DNA from: Promethearchaeota archaeon
Lineage (GTDB): Archaea > Asgardarchaeota > Lokiarchaeia > Sigynarchaeales > SOKP01
Length of the DNA: 7,658 nt
NCBI GenBank assembly: GCA_019894875.1
Contig: JAGXNR010000128.1
Location: 1 to 7,658, forward strand
Reading direction: 5' to 3'
The translations under genes and the position numbers were made by a program. Below, in pieces: positions 1 to 5,311 of the stretch (positions within the stretch are counted from its first letter, which is position 1; each line of letters starts with the position of its first letter). The notes under the pieces were generated by a model. The model searched no databases. It was not told where the DNA came from and saw only the letters and a list, made by a program, of their open reading frames with translations.

Positions 1-134
1 GACATAGAATCCTCTATGAAATTGGACAGTTTAATAACAAATTAAACAGTTTGAAAGACATCCCTCAAGATATTAAGGACAATCTTAAAGAAAAGATTAC
101 TTTTTGGATTAATAAACTATCTGTTAAAGGGTAA
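1..134 (+). CDS. C-terminal end of a protein, truncated by window start
   Basis: A reading frame is open from the left edge (first full codon at base 3) to a TAA at 132-134. It gives 43 residues starting HRILYEIGQF and ending FWINKLSVKG. The composition is lysine-, isoleucine- and asparagine-rich, mostly helical in character, with no membrane segment or recognisable motif. It converges on the GTPase gene with only 22 bases between the two stops. I do not recognise the family. The absence of internal stops and the protein-like composition support a real C-terminus, but 43 codons is short evidence. Confidence 0.6.
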   Translation, partial: HRILYEIGQFNNKLNSLKDIPQDIKDNLKEKITFWINKLSVKG

Positions 135-156
135 AAATTCAGCTCTAAATTGAGTT

Positions 157-738
157 CTAATCTTGTAGTTTCGAAAGAAGCGTCATTTCCGCGATTTTAT
201 GAAAAATGTCAGAAACATTCTCACCTGTTAGTGCCGATGTTTCAAAAAAGGGAGCATTCAATTTTTGGGATAAATGTTCCGCCATGGGTAATATAATCTT
301 TTTCTCATCCTTGAGATCAGTTTTATTTCCTATTAAAATTCGTGGAACCCCACTCAATCCATATTTTACTGAAGTGCTATACCAATTATTTACATTAGAA
401 AATGAGCTAGAACGTGTTACATCATAAACTAATAACATTCCATCAGCTCCGTTGAAATAAGGACGATGTAACATGTAGAATTGTGGCTGTCCAGCTATGT
501 CCCAGATCATAAGTGATACATTTGTTTCCTTTCCCATATCGTTTTTTATTGTTACCTTTTCTTTTGTAATGTTAACCCCGACTGTGGGAATGTACTCAAA
601 TTCAAATTTCTCAGCACAAAAGCTTCTAAGTATTGAAGTTTTACCAACAGCAGGGTCACCGATGACAATGATCTTGTAAATCATTTCTGTTCGTTCATGA
701 AACACTAGATCTTCATCAGAATTATTATTCTTGCTCAT
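157..738 (-). CDS. Ras/Rab-superfamily small GTPase
   Basis: This 193-residue protein is a complete small GTPase. Visible motifs are the P-loop GDPAVGKTS (27-35), switch I threonine in YIPTVGVNI (T52), WDIAGQ (79-84, catalytic-position Gln 84 kept), NKTD (138-141) and ETSAL (166-170). LVYDVT (103-108) and YFNGA (94-98) match Rab-like proteins more than Arf or Ras. Rab normally has DTAGQERF, whereas this protein has DIAGQPQF. The C-terminus (LLSKLQD) has no cysteine, so it cannot be prenylated like eukaryotic Rabs and is probably soluble or recruited by a partner. The ATG at 738 gives an 18-residue acidic and polar N-terminal tail before the fold. A second ATG at codon 19 is possible, because no clear Shine-Dalgarno sequence precedes either. 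Many paralogous GTPases of this kind are known in Asgard archaea, and their cellular roles are mostly inferred. It is monocistronic here and convergent with the gene at the left edge. Confidence 0.95.
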   Translation of the reverse strand: MSKNNNSDEDLVFHERTEMIYKIIVIGDPAVGKTSILRSFCAEKFEFEYIPTVGVNITKEKVTIKNDMGKETNVSLMIWDIAGQPQFYMLHRPYFNGADGMLLVYDVTRSSSFSNVNNWYSTSVKYGLSGVPRILIGNKTDLKDEKKIILPMAEHLSQKLNAPFFETSALTGENVSDIFHKIAEMTLLSKLQD

Positions 739-913
739 TAAGATTTACCATATATTTGATTATTTTCTATTTTTAATTAAATAAATAATGAAATTCCAAT
801 ATAAAAATGTTAATTATTCCTTTTATATTGAAATTGTTTTGAGATCTTAAACTTTGAGGTTTTAATTTCTTTATACCAATAAAATTATCATATGTTGAAA
901 AAAAAATCTTTTA

Positions 914-1090
914 TTAATTTTTTTCGCACTATTATTTAACCAAATCTTCAAAGGGTGGAATTTCTATAATTGAAATATTCAATTTGTCAACCTTCTTATT
1001 AACTCTCGTTAAGATTTTAGATAATATTCTCTCATATATAAAGACGGGTATTGCAAAAAGTCCAGTTTAGAGGAATGGAAAAATGATTAA
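914..1090 (-). pseudogene. Decayed copy of a two-TM membrane protein C-terminus
   Basis: This 177-base block aligns without gaps to 3391-3567 with 17 mismatches by manual count, about 90% identity. Read on the minus strand it encodes nearly the same peptide as the other copy: IIFPFL, then an in-frame TAA, then TGLFAIPVFIYERIL and so on to PPFEDLVK, ending in tandem stops TAA TAG at 929-934. The in-frame stop replaces the TTA leucine codon of the other copy, and the upstream half of the gene is missing, so this is a remnant. Similarity stops sharply at both ends. Many differences are synonymous or conservative, which suggests both copies were under coding constraint for a time. Confidence 0.8.
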
Positions 1091-1103
1091 TAATAATAAT
1101 AAT
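1088..1103. repeat. Short TAA/AAT trinucleotide run
   Basis: Five uninterrupted TAA units lie directly at the end of the 177-bp repeat block. The run is a simple-sequence tract in AT-rich intergenic DNA, probably a polymerase-slippage product. No function is implied. Confidence 0.6.
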
Positions 1104-1407
1104 TTAAAACAATCTTAAAATATTTAAATAGAAATATTATAGTCAATTGAGTCTTAATGAATGAGTTCATTCTAATTCCGTTTTAGTTTTAGCCTTAATA
1201 AAGTCAATTTTAGACCATTTCCGACATATATCTATAAGGGTGTAAGTTTTTTAAAAAATAGCCGAATTCTTCTTGTACCAAGCCAATAACAGGATTTCTT
1301 GTTCATAAATTTGTTTTTTTATATATCTATATTAAATTTAAAAAAGAAGTTTTCTATATGATGATCGGTCCATATTCAAAATAAAAAAGAGAAATGATTA
1401 AAATATC

Positions 1408-1827
1408 ATGAACAATGATTATTTTAAGTTAAGTAAAAATAATATTTCATCGCGAAGAAAAAACCAGCGTAAAAAATATGCTGTAATCATCATAAGCCTT
1501 ATTGTTATAATTTCCTTAGTAAGTATTCCTGTCATTATTTATGCATATAATACTATTAAGAATTTATTAAATTATGATCCAGAACTACCTTGTGAAGATC
1601 TACCAGATATTGAGACCGTTAGACAAATTGTTGAAGATCACCAGGATTTTATACAGGAAATTGAAAATACAAATCCTGAAAATGTTTGGGTTGTAATTCA
1701 TGAAAGATGTAATGGCAAAGGGGAATTATATATTTATTATGATACCGTTTATAATAAAGAAAAAATTTTAGAGATTATAGGGGCAGAGACATTTTTTGGG
1801 ATACCTTATAGATTATTTAATGTGTAA
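1408..1827 (+). CDS. Small single-pass membrane protein, unknown function
   Basis: This 139-residue protein has a polar, strongly basic N-terminus (SRRKNQRKK, 15-23), one hydrophobic helix at about 24-47, and a C-terminal acidic domain of about 90 residues. By the positive-inside rule the N-terminus should be cytoplasmic and the domain outside the cell. Two cysteines in that outer part (C62 in LPCEDLP and C101 in HERCNG) could form a disulfide. The segment ENVWVVIHERCNGKGELYIYYDT looks like beta strands. I do not recognise a family. The ATG at 1408 is the first start in frame, with only a weak purine-rich stretch upstream (around 1388-1395). An 8-T tract follows the stop. The gene stands alone on the plus strand, with 197 bases before the next gene. 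Confidence 0.75.
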   Translation: MNNDYFKLSKNNISSRRKNQRKKYAVIIISLIVIISLVSIPVIIYAYNTIKNLLNYDPELPCEDLPDIETVRQIVEDHQDFIQEIENTNPENVWVVIHERCNGKGELYIYYDTVYNKEKILEIIGAETFFGIPYRLFNV

Positions 1828-1830
1828 TAC

Positions 1831-1838
1831 TTTTTTTT
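1831..1838 (+). terminator. T-tract terminator after the small membrane protein
   Basis: Eight consecutive T residues begin three bases after the TAA of the 1408-1827 gene. Archaeal RNA polymerase can terminate at oligo-T without a hairpin, and no strong stem precedes it here. The assignment is inferred from position and composition. Confidence 0.45.
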
Positions 1839-2000
1839 ATCATTATAACACATTAAATAATTTTGCAAAACTGTATCAAGATTTGATCTCTTTTGAGGGA
1901 AATTTAAATTTTCTCATGAATTATAGGAGCTCAAATTTTAAGAGCTATTGAATGTATTAATTATAATTAGAAACATTAAAGAATAAAAATTTTAATTAAG

Positions 2001-2018
2001 AAGGAGAGAATGAAGTAA
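2001..2018 (+). promoter_or_regulatory. Shine-Dalgarno-like site with a two-codon mini-ORF
   Basis: AAGGAGAG (2001-2008) is the best Shine-Dalgarno-like sequence in the window, but it lies about 17 bases before the ATG at 2025. It is well placed only for an ATG at 2010, which reads ATG AAG TAA and stops at once. Either the spacing to 2025 is simply long, or ribosomes load on the mini-ORF and re-initiate seven bases after its stop. No in-frame start exists upstream of 2025 because TAA at 2016-2018 is in frame. Confidence 0.35.
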
Positions 2019-2024
2019 GTAATA

Positions 2025-2972
2025 ATGATTACAGCAAAATATAAAAGAAACATAATAAAAAGTATAATTCTTATAGGATTATTTGATATTATCTCTTTAG
2101 AATTGTGTAGATACATCTTACAAATCCCACCTTCTTTCTTGTATTACTTAATGATAATAGTTTTTTTTATTCCGCAATTAAGCTCCTTTTTTTTTATCGA
2201 TTATATATCGAAAAAAAAAGAACGTCCAAAAAAAAAATATCAAATTAATGACTATCTCACGTTAAAACTTGAAAACAAAGCAACTACTATATATGTAGAT
2301 GGAAAACAGTTCATACAATGTAAATTCTTGTTATTAAATATTCCTCCTGATAAGGTAAGAGATTTCGATGATATTGAGTCAATTGACGACGCGGCTGAAA
2401 GGTTAAATCATGATTTAGAATATCAAAATAAAATCAAAATTAAAATACCTCCCGAAACAGAATTTTGGGCCCATTGCTCCAATTTGCAGGTATGGGTGGA
2501 ATATAACTACGATACTCGTTTGCTTCATAGCAATTTAGCTTTTCCACTATTAAAAGCAATAACAGATGCTGGAGATCATATTGCAAATGAAGTATTTAAA
2601 CAAGAAATTAAATTACGGTTTGAAAGTTTCAATCCTTCTACACAACAGCATTTAATCGAAAATGGATATCTGAATTATTTTAGTAAAGAAGAAAGAGAAG
2701 AAATATTCAAATTAATTTTAGATGAAAATATTTGGATAAATTGGGGATATAACCATTTGAATGCTAATAGAAAAAAGAAAGCTCTTGAATTGTTTTTCCA
2801 CGCAAGAAATATTAATCCAATCAATCCTAAGACATTATTAGGTATCGCTCAAGTATACGTTAGAACTAAAAAATATGATAAAGCTCTACAAATTTATAAT
2901 GAAATTTTACAGTATTATCCAGACAATCTAAAAGCTCTAAATGGAAAGAATTCGATGCACCACCAAGTATAG
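2025..2972 (+). CDS. Membrane-anchored Asgard-domain protein with TPR repeats
   Basis: This 315-residue protein has two predicted TM helices (about 12-32 and 37-60), a basic cytoplasmic loop (KKKERPKKK, 63-71), then a domain at about 76-225. I recognise that domain from many lokiarchaeal proteins, where it often accompanies leucine-rich or TPR repeats. Its hallmarks are YVDGKQFIQCKFLLLNIP (90-107), DDIESIDDAAERL, PPETEFWAHCSNLQVW (142-157) and NYDTRLLHSNLAFPLLKA (161-178). Two TPR units follow at about 236-269 and 270-303 (ALELFFHARNINP and ALQIYNEILQYYPDN). TPRs bind partner proteins, so a scaffold on the inner membrane face is the likely role. The end after residue 303 is abrupt. A one-base shift near 2945 would replace NSMHHQV with a protein-like tail, KEFDAPPSIEISHSIRSLI, ending at 3004, so a frameshift is possible. 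The function of the Asgard domain is unknown. Confidence 0.88.
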   Translation: MITAKYKRNIIKSIILIGLFDIISLELCRYILQIPPSFLYYLMIIVFFIPQLSSFFFIDYISKKKERPKKKYQINDYLTLKLENKATTIYVDGKQFIQCKFLLLNIPPDKVRDFDDIESIDDAAERLNHDLEYQNKIKIKIPPETEFWAHCSNLQVWVEYNYDTRLLHSNLAFPLLKAITDAGDHIANEVFKQEIKLRFESFNPSTQQHLIENGYLNYFSKEEREEIFKLILDENIWINWGYNHLNANRKKKALELFFHARNINPINPKTLLGIAQVYVRTKKYDKALQIYNEILQYYPDNLKALNGKNSMHHQV

Positions 2973-3079
2973 AAATTTCACATTCTATAAGATCATTGAT
3001 TTAAATATTGGAACATAAACTTGGAAACTTAACCAAAAAATTCTACGTGACATTGAGCAGTGTGTATTTCTGGGCTTCG

Positions 3080-3087
3080 AAAAAAAA
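3080..3087 (-). terminator. T-tract terminator at the end of the minus-strand cluster
   Basis: On the minus strand this is a run of eight T residues, 20 bases after the TAG at 3108. Short flanking CGAAA/TTTCG arms could pair. The corresponding position after the GNAT gene (5225-5230) also has a T-run, and the two downstream regions look related with a small gap. The terminator may therefore have been copied along with the 68-bp repeat. Confidence 0.45.
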
Positions 3088-3104
3088 TTTCGCATACCAG
3101 ATCA

Positions 3105-3172
3105 TTTCTATATCCGTTTTTGATAAACGATGTGTTTTCTACGTAGTTTTGAATGGGGGAATATCGCAGCGA
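3105..3172. repeat. Copy 1 of 68-bp direct repeat (GNAT gene 3' end)
   Basis: These 68 bases are identical to 5244-5311. With one mismatch at 3104 the match extends to 3099 (73 of 74 bases). On the minus strand the block encodes the last 20 residues and the TAG of the GNAT gene. Here those codons are fused in frame to an unrelated upstream peptide, so this is the displaced copy. Weaker similarity appears to continue to about 3078 through the T-tract, with a gap of three to four bases. Confidence 0.95.
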
Positions 3173-3356
3173 TATTCTCTCCTATCTTTAATTGCAAAGC
3201 ATAAATATCACCAACGACGTTGTCCTTAATTTTAAGAATTAATAGAGCCCAAACTCTATTGTTTATCATCTGTTCTTTAATTTCATTTCCGGCAATTGTT
3301 TTATTAGAGGAAGAACCGAAAGAAAATTCTTCCTCCGGGATTTCCCAATTTTTCAT
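3108..3356 (-). pseudogene. Chimeric short reading frame ending in copied GNAT C-terminus
   Basis: The frame gives 82 residues from an ATG at 3356 and is open a further 21 codons upstream (to 3419) without a start. Residues 1-61 (beginning MKNWEIPEEEFSFG, later WALLILKIKDNVVGDIYALQLK) look like genuine protein with alternating hydrophobic strands, but I recognise no family. Residues 63-82, AAIF to QKRI, are identical to the C-terminus of the 382-residue GNAT protein because they lie in the 68-bp repeat. In the GNAT protein that tail fits the fold's last helix and strand. Here it does not continue any GNAT domain. The likely reading is a gene cut by recombination and left with a borrowed tail and stop. 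It could still be expressed as the last gene of the minus-strand cluster. Confidence 0.6.
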
Positions 3357-3390
3357 TATATCTAAAAAGACCTTTGTATAATCCTGGTGA

Positions 3391-3567
3391 TTAATTTTTT
3401 CCGCACTATTGTTTAATCAAATCTTCAAATTGTGGAATTTCTATAATTGAAATATCCAATTTATCAACCTTCTTATTAACTCTCGCTAAGATTTTAATTA
3501 ATATTCTCTCATATATAAAGACGGGTATTGCGAATAGTCCCGTTAAGAGGAATGGAAGCACGATTAA
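3391..3567. repeat. Second copy of 177-bp repeat (membrane protein C-terminus)
   Basis: The block aligns without gaps to 914-1090 at about 90% identity by manual count and in the same orientation. It covers the second TM helix, the cytoplasmic tail, the stop codon at 3406-3408 and about 15 bases beyond it in the membrane-protein reading frame at 3406-3678. Outside the block no similarity between the two sites is apparent. Confidence 0.85.
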
Positions 3568-3682
3568 AATTATAGGTGTCAAAATAGCTGGATCATTTAA
3601 ACTTACTTCTTGAATTGACCCAAAAATATATGTAACGAGAATAATTAGGGTTGTTAGTAAAAATTCAATTACTAAATATCAT
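3406..3682 (-). pseudogene. Two-TM membrane protein, apparently frameshifted near its start
   Basis: The minus-strand frame 3678-3406 is open for 90 codons after a TGA (3681-3679). It encodes two hydrophobic segments (FLLTTLIILVTYIFGSI, and PIILIVLPFLLTGLFAIPVFIY) and a charged tail, NKKVDKLDISIIEIPQFEDLIKQ. The frame has no ATG, GTG or TTG near its beginning. An ATG at 3682 overlaps the end of the zinc-ribbon gene, as expected for translational coupling, but it is in another frame and stops after MIFSN. Removing one T near 3667 would join MIFSN to EFLLTTLII and give an intact small membrane protein. Possibilities are a true frameshift, a sequencing error, a rare ATT start, or programmed slippage. 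A partial, more decayed copy lies at 914-1090. The function is unknown. Confidence 0.6.
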
Positions 3683-3965
3683 TCTCTAGTTTTTCTATCT
3701 CATCTAAGCTTTTAATTCCTAAGTTACTCAGAGAGTCGAAAACGCAATAATCCCTTAAATAATAATATTTCTCCTTTTTATAATAACTAACCTTATCCAT
3801 TAAATGTTTATAGCAGTCAGGACAAACCCAAAATGATGATGATCTGGTATCGTTACCTTCCAAAGGGGGGTAAATAAATTGATCAATAACATCACTATGT
3901 AAAAAAACTGCATCTTTCTCAGTACTATTACATGACTTGCATTTACAGATCGTATTAAAAAACAA
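3672..3965 (-). CDS. Small zinc-ribbon-like protein with TTG start
   Basis: This 97-residue protein carries cysteines C7, C9 and C12 (CKCKSC) and C48 and C51 (CPDC). This spacing of two Cys pairs fits a zinc ribbon (C9-x2-C12 and C48-x2-C51). The rest is hydrophilic, with a Tyr- and Lys-rich stretch (YYKKEKYYYLRDY) and an acidic end. The only reasonable start is TTG at 3965. No ATG or GTG lies in frame upstream before a stop, and the next ATG (codon 56) would remove both Cys pairs. It starts 17 bases after the stop of the PP-loop gene, so it is probably co-transcribed and read by the same ribosome stream. Its end overlaps the ATG of the membrane-protein frame. It may be a small accessory metal-binding partner of the PP-loop enzyme. 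I do not recognise a named family. Confidence 0.7.
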   Translation of the reverse strand: MFFNTICKCKSCNSTEKDAVFLHSDVIDQFIYPPLEGNDTRSSSFWVCPDCYKHLMDKVSYYKKEKYYYLRDYCVFDSLSNLGIKSLDEIEKLENDI

Positions 3966-3982
3966 CTTATAAGAAAAAAAAA

Positions 3983-5191
3983 TTACTTAAATCTTCCTTT
4001 TTTCAATAGTGCGATATTTTTTAGGATTTGTTCTTTATTTGGATCTTGGTCTACTTGTTTTTGAATATTTGATATTAATTCTTCTCTTGAAATACCAATT
4101 CTGTCAAGCACGGTAGTGATCCCTTCAGTTGCTAAGTGTCCGTTTAATAATCCCTTGGCTACCCTTATCATTGTCCGTAGCCAACCTTTTCTCTCGTGTT
4201 TCCATCTTTCAGAATCTTCTTGTTGCCGTATTAGTTCTGCATACTGAAATGAATATGAGACACCACCGAATCGATATATATCATACATCATGCCCGTCAT
4301 AACTACGTGACAATTTGTTAAGATAGGATCTCCTTTCCCTATTTCTATAAGCCCTTTTGCTTCAATTCTCTGAATAATCTCACTTTGGTTGTAATTGATT
4401 ACATGATAAGGATAAAGGATTCGAGGAATTTCCTCTAAAGGAGTGTCGGGAGTAAGATACCATTGAAGATCATCTTTATCGAGATTATTAATATGCTCTT
4501 GAGGGTGGGGAATTCCATCTTCTAATGAGTCTTCAGGAGAGGTTTCATAGAAATATCTCGCAATCTGATCAGGAGAAAATCCAATAATCACGTGATCAAG
4601 ATTCTTCTTCATCGCTTCTTTAACAAGAGCAGTATGAATTAAATCGGTACATGTATGACAAATTGATAACGAAACGCACTTTTCATCAGATCGAGGTTTA
4701 TATCCTGATAGAAAGTATTTATACAGCTTAGTAAATGTTTCAAAGGATTCCTCAATAAAGCGATGATCATCCTCAAGACCTAATTTCTGAAGCGTTTGGA
4801 TGATATTGTTTTTTGCAATATCAGTCATAAACCCGACATTTACCGTTATTAAAAACGGTTTAAGATGGTATTCATTCACAAAAGTATCTACAAGGGCTGT
4901 AGAATCTTTCCCACCTGAAAAACCAAGAATGCAACAATATTTATCTCTCCCGAAATCTTCTTGCCATTGTTGTATAAGATTATACCATTCCTTGCGTTTC
5001 TCTTCTCTCAGAGATTCATTGATTATGGTTTTTTTCCAACTTGCGGTTTCAAAAGAGGGATCCTCACAAAAATTACAGAGACCATTTTTGTTAAGACTCA
5101 CCCCAAAAGGACCATCTAGCATTATGCATTTTTGACAGATATTATACCCATCCTTAACTTGAGCTTCTTTTTTAATTATACTTTGTGTCAT
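3983..5191 (-). CDS. PP-loop ATP pyrophosphatase, WbpG/PseA amidotransferase-like
   Basis: This 402-residue enzyme has an N-terminal Cys-pair module (C19 and C22 in CQKC, C39 and C42 in CNFC) followed by the PP-loop signature FSGGKDST (91-98). Enzymes with this loop adenylate a carbonyl or similar group with ATP, releasing pyrophosphate, so that nitrogen or sulfur can be added. Further marks are CHTC (178-181), VIIGFSPDQ (201-209), and NCHV near 293-296 before a helical C-terminus. Cys pairs ahead of SGGKDS, and a conserved NC near the end, recall N-acetyl sugar amidotransferases of the WbpG/PseA/LegA type. Those normally use a HisH-like glutaminase partner, and none is visible here. A tRNA thiolation or other sulfur-transfer role is the main alternative. 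The gene sits between a tandem-GNAT gene (55 bases upstream) and a zinc-ribbon gene (17 bases downstream). The ATG at 5191 lacks a strong Shine-Dalgarno sequence, and a TATA-like box lies 25 bases upstream. Confidence 0.85.
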   Translation of the reverse strand: MTQSIIKKEAQVKDGYNICQKCIMLDGPFGVSLNKNGLCNFCEDPSFETASWKKTIINESLREEKRKEWYNLIQQWQEDFGRDKYCCILGFSGGKDSTALVDTFVNEYHLKPFLITVNVGFMTDIAKNNIIQTLQKLGLEDDHRFIEESFETFTKLYKYFLSGYKPRSDEKCVSLSICHTCTDLIHTALVKEAMKKNLDHVIIGFSPDQIARYFYETSPEDSLEDGIPHPQEHINNLDKDDLQWYLTPDTPLEEIPRILYPYHVINYNQSEIIQRIEAKGLIEIGKGDPILTNCHVVMTGMMYDIYRFGGVSYSFQYAELIRQQEDSERWKHERKGWLRTMIRVAKGLLNGHLATEGITTVLDRIGISREELISNIQKQVDQDPNKEQILKNIALLKKGRFK

Positions 5192-5215
5192 AGTAACATT
5201 CTCTTAGCTTATTCA

Positions 5216-5223
5216 TATTTAAA
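5216..5223 (-). promoter_or_regulatory. Possible TATA box for the PP-loop gene
   Basis: TTTAAATA on the minus strand ends 24 bases before the ATG at 5191. At the usual archaeal spacing this would place transcription start at or very near the start codon. Such a nearly leaderless mRNA would agree with the weak Shine-Dalgarno sequence. AT-richness makes chance occurrence likely, so this is tentative. Confidence 0.3.
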
Positions 5224-5243
5224 GAAAAAATTTTGCAAGATCT

Positions 5244-5311
5244 TTTCTATATCCGTTTTTGATAAACGATGTGTTTTCTACGTAGTTTTGAATGGGGGAA
5301 TATCGCAGCGA
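5244..5311. repeat. Copy 2 of 68-bp direct repeat (native GNAT 3' end)
   Basis: These 68 bases are identical to 3105-3172, in the same orientation, offset by 2139 bases. On the minus strand the block covers the final 20 codons, the TAG (5247-5249) and three bases of 3' flank of the GNAT gene. The encoded tail continues a GNAT-like pattern (conserved Asn in SNNEKAV, then HIVYQKRI as the last strand), so this is taken as the original copy. Confidence 0.95.

Larger units (their letters stand above)
739..1407. other. Intergenic region without an intact gene
   Basis: This very AT-rich stretch holds no convincing complete gene. It contains the decayed membrane-protein fragment at 914-1090, a short run of TAA/AAT trinucleotides at 1088-1103, and a small perfect inverted repeat (GAATGA/TCATTC) near 1160. 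A minus-strand open stretch of about 30 codons at 1210-1302 (containing EEFGYFLKNL) has a protein-like look but no start codon and no homologue I recognise. It may be another gene remnant. Promoters for the GTPase and for the gene at 1408 should lie at its ends, but AT-richness prevents a confident choice of TATA box. Confidence 0.6.

Noticed and set aside
206..679. Plus-strand open frames opposite the GTPase gene
   Set aside because: The minus strand encodes a complete GTPase with all motifs, and the plus frames are antisense shadows with no family features.
1210..1302. About 30-codon minus-strand frame as a transposase remnant
   Set aside because: It has a protein-like composition but no start, no catalytic motif and no terminal inverted repeats nearby, so calling it a mobile element is not supported.
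1928..1946. AGCTC/GAGCT hairpin between the two plus-strand genes as a terminator or regulator
   Set aside because: The stem is only five base pairs with a nine-base AT loop and no T-tract follows. It is within what chance would give in such DNA.
3008..3229. Plus-strand 73-codon frame sharing the peptide ISVFDKRCVFYVVLNGG with a second frame at 5132-5329
   Set aside because: The shared peptide arises only because both frames cross the 68-bp direct repeat. On the minus strand the same bases encode the end of the GNAT domain, which explains the conservation.
4800..5135. Plus-strand 111-codon frame inside the PP-loop gene
   Set aside because: It lies antisense to the SGGKDS and Cys-pair region of a clear enzyme and has no recognisable features.
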